9,478 nt of DNA. It comes from an uncultured Clostridia bacterium (GTDB lineage: Bacteria; Bacillota; Clostridia; TANB77; CAG-508). The first letter of the stretch is position 1; every line of letters begins with the position of its first letter. Position numbers and translations under genes: made by a program. Below are positions 4,623-9,478 of the stretch, one piece after another. The notes under the pieces were generated by a model. That model saw only the letters and a program-made list of their open reading frames with translations. It was not told where the DNA came from and ran no database searches. The stretch spans positions 1 through 9,478 of the forward strand of contig CAKPOI010000043.1 in the NCBI GenBank assembly GCA_934169775.1, written 5' to 3'.

Positions 4623-6947
4623 ATGAAAGTAATTGATAAATTTTTAAAAAAATTACATACTACTCGAAATAATTTTGCAACATATGTTCTTACATTAATC
4701 ACTTTATATTTAGTAGTTGATAGAATGACAGAAATACTATTAATTATATTTACAGGTGTTTCTTATTCATATTGGGGACCTATTCAATATTGCTTAGCAA
4801 TGGCATGTCCAATGTTAGCATATGCATTTTCAGTTCCATCAGAATATTCAACATCAAAAGCTCAAAAAGTAAAAATATTTTATGTATATGTCATTTTATT
4901 ATCAGTCATTGTAGCATCAATGTTTACACAATGGCTTAATATGGGAATATGGTTATTTTTAGTTTCAGTACCAGGATATCAAGATCTTGTAACAAACTTC
5001 TCTGAACTTTTTAGACCAGCACTAACATCAATTTCATTCCTTATCCCTCTTACAATAGCATATAAAATATTTAATTTCTTATATATGGGAGTAAATGATA
5101 GCACTCAACAAACACGTTCTATTTGGGACTATGAAGGAATTAATCTATCTGACACTAAAGAAGGACATGGACCATTTACCTGTGAAATGTTCTGGTTCAA
5201 AAACTCTGAAACAGGTAAAACTGCAACACTTCCTGAAAGTTCAAGATTTCAATCAACACTAGTATGTGGTGGTTCTGGAAGTGGTAAAACTTCAATGGTA
5301 TTTGAACCATTTATAGCAAGAGATTTAGAAAGAAAATTCTTTTATACACAAGTTTCAAAAGAAATGGGATTTACAGCATTAAAAACAAAAATTGCAGTTT
5401 TAAACAAACCATATAGTAACGAATATTTAAACAAAAACTTTAACTTAAATATGTTATCACCAGCATATGGAAAAGAAACAATTTATAAATCTTACATAAA
5501 GAAAATGATATTATCAGACTCACCAGACATAACTTACAGAAACTGTGGTGTTACAGTAATGTCACCTGATAAAGAATTATCAAACAATATGATTGATGTA
5601 GCTAAAAATTTTGGATTTGATTATCACATAATTGACCCTTCTGATGTAAATTCTATTGGTATAAATCCATTTGTATATGATGATCCTTATAAAATTGCAA
5701 CAACAATTTCATCAACATTAAAAGCTATGTATAATGATTCTCACCCAGAAATACAAGAAGCATACAGAGAAGATGTTATTTTACAAGCTATTGAAAATTT
5801 ATCAATATTATTAAAAGAAATGTATCCTAGAATGAATGAAGGTGCACTTCCTAATCTAGATGATATGTTAAAAATGCTTACAAACTTTGAATTAGTTGAA
5901 AAAATGTGTGAAATAATGGCACATGATGAAGTATTAAAAGAAAAACACGCTAATCAAATAGCATATTTCAAGAAAAACTTCTATAGTACAGGTAGTGGAA
6001 AAGAAACAACAGAAAAATTTATATATACTGCTGTTTCTCAATTAGATAATTTACTTAGACTAGATGGTGTAAAATCTATACTTTGTAACAGACATAACAA
6101 TATAGACTTAGACAAAGCATTAGCAAACAGTGAGCTTATATTTGTATGTACTAGACGAGGTGATTTAGGTGCTACCAGCCATAAAATATTTGGATTATTC
6201 TTCTTAATAGCTTTTGAAAATGCTGTTTTAAGAAGACCTGGTACAGAAAAATCTAGAACTCCATATTTTATATACATTGATGAATTCCCAGACTTTATTA
6301 ATAAAGCTACAGAACCAATATTTACAATGTTTAGAAAATATAAAGTAGGTGCAACTATCTCAGCACAAAACTTATCACAATTAAATACACCTTCATCTAA
6401 AGAAAACTTTAGACAAACCATTTTAGCAAACTGTGCAAATAAAATATTTACAGGTAACAGTACAAAAGAAGACTTAGAATGGTGGTCATCTGAAATGGGA
6501 CAACACAGAGAATGGAGTTTCTCAGATACTATGGACTTTGCAAAAGGTGAATATGATTCAAAACATGGTAATGTATCTTGGAAATTTGTTGCAAACTTCT
6601 CAGCTGGTAAATTACAATCTTTCAGCTTAAAAGATTGTGCTTTTAAACTTAGAACAGAAAGTGGAAAACCACTTGCTGGTCAAGGCAAAATGGGATTCTT
6701 AGATTCTAAATATAAAGAACCTCAAAAAATTAAAAAATATGATTTTGCTAAATATGCAAATTCTTCAGATATTTCAGATACTCCAGATTCAGACTCTAAA
6801 AAAGAAAAATTTAATCCTAAAAAATTAAATTTTATTGATGATAGAAATGAAATAGATCCTATTCAAATAGACAATACAGATTCTAAATATTTATTTGATA
6901 ATGAAGATGCTATTATAGTAAATTTGAAAAATAAGAAAAAAGACTAA
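4623..6947 (+). CDS. VirD4/TraG-type IV secretion coupling ATPase (orphan)
   Basis: This 774-residue protein belongs to the VirD4/TraG/TraD coupling-protein group of the FtsK-HerA ATPases. These are inner-membrane hexamers that feed DNA or protein substrates to a type IV secretion channel. Hydrophobic segments at about 18-45, 53-70, 84-116 and 132-154 make a four-helix-like membrane anchor. Walker A is GGSGSGKT (216-223) and Walker B is FIYIDE (549-554). The latter is followed by a TraM-recognition-like region (FRKYKVGATISAQNLSQL, 570-587) with the sensor Gln582. Residues from about 700 are hydrophilic, Asp/Lys/Ser-rich and probably disordered, perhaps for substrate or partner binding. The ribosome binding site GAAAGGA is 8 nt upstream. 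All key ATPase residues are present, so it looks functional. No relaxase, VirB4, VirB6 or other mating-pair gene is in the window. It may serve distant partners or be what is left of an integrated element. Confidence 0.88.
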   Translation: MKVIDKFLKKLHTTRNNFATYVLTLITLYLVVDRMTEILLIIFTGVSYSYWGPIQYCLAMACPMLAYAFSVPSEYSTSKAQKVKIFYVYVILLSVIVASMFTQWLNMGIWLFLVSVPGYQDLVTNFSELFRPALTSISFLIPLTIAYKIFNFLYMGVNDSTQQTRSIWDYEGINLSDTKEGHGPFTCEMFWFKNSETGKTATLPESSRFQSTLVCGGSGSGKTSMVFEPFIARDLERKFFYTQVSKEMGFTALKTKIAVLNKPYSNEYLNKNFNLNMLSPAYGKETIYKSYIKKMILSDSPDITYRNCGVTVMSPDKELSNNMIDVAKNFGFDYHIIDPSDVNSIGINPFVYDDPYKIATTISSTLKAMYNDSHPEIQEAYREDVILQAIENLSILLKEMYPRMNEGALPNLDDMLKMLTNFELVEKMCEIMAHDEVLKEKHANQIAYFKKNFYSTGSGKETTEKFIYTAVSQLDNLLRLDGVKSILCNRHNNIDLDKALANSELIFVCTRRGDLGATSHKIFGLFFLIAFENAVLRRPGTEKSRTPYFIYIDEFPDFINKATEPIFTMFRKYKVGATISAQNLSQLNTPSSKENFRQTILANCANKIFTGNSTKEDLEWWSSEMGQHREWSFSDTMDFAKGEYDSKHGNVSWKFVANFSAGKLQSFSLKDCAFKLRTESGKPLAGQGKMGFLDSKYKEPQKIKKYDFAKYANSSDISDTPDSDSKKEKFNPKKLNFIDDRNEIDPIQIDNTDSKYLFDNEDAIIVNLKNKKKD

Positions 6948-6963
6948 CTTGATGACTAGAAAC

Positions 6964-7031
6964 TAATGAATTGGGGACGGAGCAAAAATCATTAAAGCAT
7001 TAATGATTTTTGCTCCGTCCCCAATTCATTA
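6964..7031. repeat. Perfect 32-bp inverted repeat with 4-nt loop (REP/MITE-like hairpin)
   Basis: The arm 6964-6995 is an exact reverse complement of 7000-7031, with loop AGCA (6996-6999). The arms contain GGGGACGGAGC and GCTCCGTCCCC, far richer in G+C than the surroundings. The outer bases are TAATGAATT / AATTCATTA, and each end finishes in TA. The element lies 16 nt after the coupling-ATPase stop and 36 nt before the permease stop, so it separates two convergent genes and could end transcription in both directions. It has no U-tract typical of an intrinsic terminator. The perfect symmetry and foreign composition suggest a small mobile palindromic unit of REP or MITE type. Confidence 0.85.
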
Positions 7032-7067
7032 CTGGCCCCAAACCACTGTCTCTCAAATTATCAATCA

Positions 7068-7955
7068 CTACATAATATTAAAACCTATTAGCTGTAATAC
7101 CATTCCAGAAATAACACCAATTAAATACAAAAGAAAAACAATTTTAATATTATTTTTAATTCCTTTATTTGTTTTAAACAAAACAGCTAGTCCAACACCT
7201 GCACCTGTTAAAAGACCTGCAATCAAACTAGAAACAGAAATAACATTTTGCAAATACATATTTGTAAGTATAACAGAAGCTGCACAATTTGGAATCAATC
7301 CAATTAAAGCTGCCACCATTGGACCAAGAATTGGTTTATCCAATAATAACTTAGAAATATTATCTTCACCAACAAAATAAACTGCCATATTTATTACAAA
7401 AGTTATTAATAAAATAAACAAAAAAATATTAATTGTATGTTTTAAAGCTGATTTAAAAATTCCATCTTCATCACAATGGCAATGTTCTTCTTCACACAAA
7501 TCTTTTATTTCATCTTTTTCATAAATTTCCTTTTCAGAATTTTTAATATTCTTCTTGTCTTTTACTAATCTAATAAATAAATCAATTAAAAATCCAGCTA
7601 ATATTCCTATTAATAATTTTACTCCTAAAATCTTTAAAATTACAATGATTGGTACTGATTCAGAAATAAAAATAGGTAACATTTCATCTGATGTTGACAA
7701 ATAAACTGAAATTAGAGTTCCAAGTGTTATAACTCTAGCTGCATACAAATTCGTTGCTGACACAGAAAATCCACACTGTGGAAAAACACCTAAAATACTT
7801 CCAAACAATGGTCCAAACTTGTCCGCTTTTTTCATAATCTCTTTAGATTTATTACCCATCTTATGTTCTATATATTCCATTAATAAATATGTTATAAACA
7901 AAAACGGTAATAATTTTATACTATCAAAAATTGTATCTTTTATTATATCTAACAT
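7068..7955 (-). CDS. Putative 10-TM heavy-metal/arsenic efflux permease (ArsP_2-like)
   Basis: This is a polytopic membrane protein of about 295 residues, made of two related halves around a charged cytosolic-type loop. Half one carries GSILGVFPQCGFSVSATNLY (55-74 of the long frame) and TLGTLISVYLSTSDEMLPIFIS (80-101). Half two carries AALIGLIPNCAASVILTNMY (218-237) and SLIAGLLTGAGVGLAVLF (246-263). The matched P-x-C segments (Cys64, Cys227) point to a duplicated transport core. The loop at about 133-168 is acidic with LCEEEHCHCDED, a likely metal-binding patch. The family is annotated variously as arsenic efflux, 10TM heavy-metal exporter or putative manganese transporter; the substrate is not established. 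The frame opens at ATG 7964, but AAAGGA touches that ATG and is 9 nt from ATG 7955, so the latter start (MLDIIKDTIF) is preferred. It appears to be a single-gene transcript. Confidence 0.8.
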   Translation of the reverse strand: MLDIIKDTIFDSIKLLPFLFITYLLMEYIEHKMGNKSKEIMKKADKFGPLFGSILGVFPQCGFSVSATNLYAARVITLGTLISVYLSTSDEMLPIFISESVPIIVILKILGVKLLIGILAGFLIDLFIRLVKDKKNIKNSEKEIYEKDEIKDLCEEEHCHCDEDGIFKSALKHTINIFLFILLITFVINMAVYFVGEDNISKLLLDKPILGPMVAALIGLIPNCAASVILTNMYLQNVISVSSLIAGLLTGAGVGLAVLFKTNKGIKNNIKIVFLLYLIGVISGMVLQLIGFNIM

Positions 7956-7964
7956 TTTATCCAT

Positions 7965-7970
7965 TCCTTT
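7965..7970 (-). promoter_or_regulatory. Ribosome binding site deciding the permease start
   Basis: AAAGGA on the minus strand is immediately followed by ATG 7964 (no spacer) and by ATG 7955 after 9 nt. Normal spacing supports the second ATG. Confidence 0.6.
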
Positions 7971-7976
7971 CTAAAA

Positions 7977-7982
7977 ATTATA
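7977..7982 (-). promoter_or_regulatory. Possible -10 element of the permease gene
   Basis: A perfect TATAAT on the minus strand upstream of the ribosome binding site, within a run of alternating AT. No acceptable -35 is seen at 16-18 bp, so this is a weak candidate only. Confidence 0.25.
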
Positions 7983-8012
7983 TATATAATTACATTTAAT
8001 ATGTTCTTACAC

Positions 8013-8053
8013 AAAAGTCCCTTTATGTAATATAACATAAAAGAGACTTTTTT
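8013..8053 (-). terminator. Terminator-like hairpin after the DUF2651-like gene
   Basis: AAAAGTC-CC-TTTATGT (8013-8028) pairs with ACATAAA-AGA-GACTTTT (8035-8051), giving about 14 bp with a small internal mismatch or bulge and a 6-nt loop. It begins 8 nt beyond the stop at 8061. In the minus direction it ends in a short T-run (GACTTTTG); in the plus direction the run is TTTTTT. It probably separates this gene from the permease. Confidence 0.7.
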
Positions 8054-8060
8054 GCAAGAT

Positions 8061-8528
8061 TTACCTTCTATAGCAACCAGCAAATCTACCAGTCCTGCCA
8101 TTGTTACTAGAATTAGGAGTAACATTTGCAACAACAGAAATCGCATTATTATTACTCTGAGAACATGAACAAGATGTACCATTTGTTCCTATTTGTAAAG
8201 TTCCATTTATCAATTGTGTATTACTATCATTAGATAAAAATGTATTTCCATTATTTCTAGTACAACTATTATGACAGCTATTATTATTTTCTAAAACATT
8301 AATTAATTTACAAATCAGCATTGTAATATATGCTGTAATAAATGACAAAATTGTATATGCAATAGTTGCAACAAGAAAATTCGCTACATCAACAAGAAAA
8401 GCAACAACTAAAAATATTGCAAAAATAATACTAGCAACAATTAATGGGCATTTAAAGACTTTTTGTAAAACAATGGAAAATATTATGACTGCTATAGGAA
8501 GAGCAAAATAAATAAGTAGTACGTTCAA
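8061..8528 (-). CDS. Small DUF2651 (YbeF)-like membrane protein with Asn/Ser/Cys-rich tail
   Basis: The N-terminal half is highly hydrophobic, with helices at about 5-26, 30-48 and 52-78 of the longest frame. It resembles the YbeF/DUF2651 pattern: LP-xx-VIIFSIVLQKVFK, then a second segment, then ATIAYTILSFITAYI. Function of that family is unknown. The C-terminal half (about 82-158) is quite different: polar, rich in Asn, Ser, Thr and Gly, with Cys at 88, 92, 123, 125 and 155 (CHNSC, CSC) and a basic end GRFAGCYRR. It could be a low-complexity surface or metal-binding tail. The longest frame opens with GTG at 8537, only 2 nt after AAAGGA; TTG at 8528, 11 nt from the same site, fits better and is used here, but the start is uncertain. 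The family assignment rests on remembered pattern and is moderate. Confidence 0.6.
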   Translation of the reverse strand: MNVLLIYFALPIAVIIFSIVLQKVFKCPLIVASIIFAIFLVVAFLVDVANFLVATIAYTILSFITAYITMLICKLINVLENNNSCHNSCTRNNGNTFLSNDSNTQLINGTLQIGTNGTSCSCSQSNNNAISVVANVTPNSSNNGRTGRFAGCYRR

Positions 8529-8539
8529 CTTAATCACAA

Positions 8540-8545
8540 TCCTTT
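8540..8545 (-). promoter_or_regulatory. Ribosome binding site deciding the DUF2651-like start
   Basis: AAAGGA lies 2 nt before GTG 8537 and 11 nt before TTG 8528 in the same frame. Spacing favours TTG, codon preference favours GTG; neither is decisive. Confidence 0.45.
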
Positions 8546-8573
8546 CTTTCCAAAGGTATAGATTAGGTTAAAA

Positions 8574-8656
8574 AATTACAATTATTTTCAACCTTTTCTC
8601 CTTTTCTTTTTATATATTATGTAACATATATATAATTTGTGAAAATAATTGTAATT
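8574..8656 (-). repeat. 17-bp perfect inverted repeat between truA and the DUF2651-like gene
   Basis: AATTACAATTATTTTCA (8574-8590) is the exact reverse complement of 8640-8656. The 49-nt interior contains a second imperfect stem built from TATATTATGT and ACATATATA. Read on the minus strand, the outer stem is followed directly by six T (8575-8570 region), so it can act as an AU-rich terminator for truA, about 70 nt past its stop. It could equally be a leader attenuator of the DUF2651-like gene. It is AT-only apart from one C/G at each end and one in the middle, so thermal stability would be low. Confidence 0.6.
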
Positions 8657-8725
8657 CTTAAATATTAGATTTCATCTTTCTTTTATATCATAGCAAGTTC
8701 ATGAAATTTTAATACCATAAATAAT

Positions 8726-9466
8726 CTAATTATCATAATCAACATTAACCAAATATAGCCCTTGTGGCTGTAATGTTTTTCCTGCCTTTTCTCTATCTCT
8801 TGATTCTATTATTTTAAGAATATCTGTAGGTTCTAATTTTCCCATTCCAACCTCCACTAATGTTCCAGAAATAATACGAACCATATTATATAAAAATCCA
8901 TTACCTGTTAATTCAATATATACTCTATCCCCATTCCTGTAAACTTTAGCATCATAAATAATTCTAACACTACTTTTACTACTAGTTCCACTTGCTTTAA
9001 AAGCCTTAAAATCATGTTCACCAATAAAATATTTAACAGCTTCATTCATTTTTACTTCATCTAAACTAAAAGGAATATTGGTCTCTAGATTACGATAAAT
9101 TGCTGTTCCCTGATCAGAATTATTGATTATATAACGATATGTCTTTTTCTTACAAGATAATCTGCTATGAAATCTTTCATCAACTTCTTCAGCCTTCAAA
9201 ATACGTATACTTCTTTTCAAATTTGTATTTATAGCAATAGCAAATTTTTCAATTGGAATATGTGAATTAGTTTTAAAATTTGCAACTTGTCCCAATGCAT
9301 GTACTCCTGCATCAGTTCGTCCAGAAGCTTGTAAATCCACATCTTCACCTGTTATCTGCTTAATTGCCTGCTCTATACTCCCCTGAATATTTAGCTTATT
9401 TGGTTGTTTTTGCCACCCATTAAAATCTTTTCCGTCGTATTCTATTGTTAATTTAATATTACGCAT
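8726..9466 (-). CDS. truA: tRNA pseudouridine(38-40) synthase TruA
   Basis: This complete 246-residue TruA is of typical bacterial length. The enzyme isomerises U38, U39 and U40 in the anticodon arm of many tRNAs to pseudouridine, working as a cytoplasmic homodimer. The N-terminal repeat starts IEYDGKDFNGWQKQP (8-22). The catalytic motif ASGRTDAGVHA (47-57) contains Asp52, equivalent to Asp60 of E. coli TruA, next to the RNA-contacting Arg50. Other conserved pieces are HDFKAF (151-156), GNGFLYNMVRII (188-199) and the C-terminal TLQPQGLYL (231-239). A GGAGAG site sits 6 nt before the ATG at the right edge of the window. In Firmicutes truA usually follows the ribosomal-protein and ECF-transporter ATPase genes; those would be off the right edge, so upstream linkage cannot be seen. 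No residue is missing. Confidence 0.97.
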   Translation of the reverse strand: MRNIKLTIEYDGKDFNGWQKQPNKLNIQGSIEQAIKQITGEDVDLQASGRTDAGVHALGQVANFKTNSHIPIEKFAIAINTNLKRSIRILKAEEVDERFHSRLSCKKKTYRYIINNSDQGTAIYRNLETNIPFSLDEVKMNEAVKYFIGEHDFKAFKASGTSSKSSVRIIYDAKVYRNGDRVYIELTGNGFLYNMVRIISGTLVEVGMGKLEPTDILKIIESRDREKAGKTLQPQGLYLVNVDYDN

Positions 9467-9478
9467 TGCTTACTCTCC

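Noticed and set aside
6038..6421. 127-codon minus-strand frame inside the coupling ATPase
   Set aside because: It is antisense to the Walker B region of a strongly recognisable protein and has no family features of its own.
6964..7031. CRISPR repeat or phage attachment site
   Set aside because: There is only one copy, with a palindromic form and no spacers, tRNA or integrase nearby.
7003..7380. Plus-strand frame of 125 codons starting in the palindrome
   Set aside because: It is antisense to the permease, whose motifs are clear, and it has no ribosome binding site.
7949..8182. Minus-strand frame of 77 codons overlapping the DUF2651-like gene end and the terminator
   Set aside because: It runs through a terminator hairpin and overlaps two better-supported genes in another frame.

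Overview
The window is a very AT-rich piece of a low-GC Firmicute chromosome, most likely an uncultured clostridial lineage. Three things support this: canonical AAAGGAGG/AAAGGA ribosome binding sites with TAA stops, the YaaL (DUF2508) plus BofA gene pair known from endospore-forming Firmicutes, and a prepilin-like N-terminus (GITLIALVITIIVLLILAG) of a type common in Clostridia. The genus cannot be named from the sequence.

Layout. Positions 1-224 (-) hold the N-terminal half of a type IV prepilin-like protein that runs off the left edge. A 473-base AT-rich gap holds divergent regulatory sequence. Positions 698-2555 (+) encode glucosamine-6-phosphate synthase GlmS, split into two frames by an apparent single-base insertion near 1604. 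A perfect bidirectional terminator (2696-2735) separates it from a convergent GNAT acetyltransferase-DUF402 fusion (2738-3787, -), which has its own promoter. Next on the minus strand come bofA (3878-4144) and yaaL (about 4176-4463), in the same order as in Bacillus. Divergently, 4623-6947 (+) encodes a lone VirD4/TraG-type coupling ATPase. It ends just before a perfect 32-bp inverted repeat with a 4-nt loop (6964-7031). After that, all on the minus strand, lie a putative 10-TM heavy-metal (ArsP_2-like) permease, a small DUF2651-like membrane protein with an Asn/Ser/Cys-rich tail, and truA.

How the genes relate. The contents are mostly independent housekeeping transcripts: amino-sugar synthesis, tRNA pseudouridylation and a sporulation-linked pair. 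They are interleaved with accessory items (coupling ATPase, palindromic repeat, GNAT-DUF402 fusion). No complete conjugation, defence or CRISPR system is visible. The points most worth a second look are the glmS frameshift, the perfect palindrome, the two-domain fusion and the orphan coupling ATPase. Start codons are uncertain for yaaL, the permease and the DUF2651-like gene, because in each the first start of the frame abuts or nearly abuts the AAAGGA motif.
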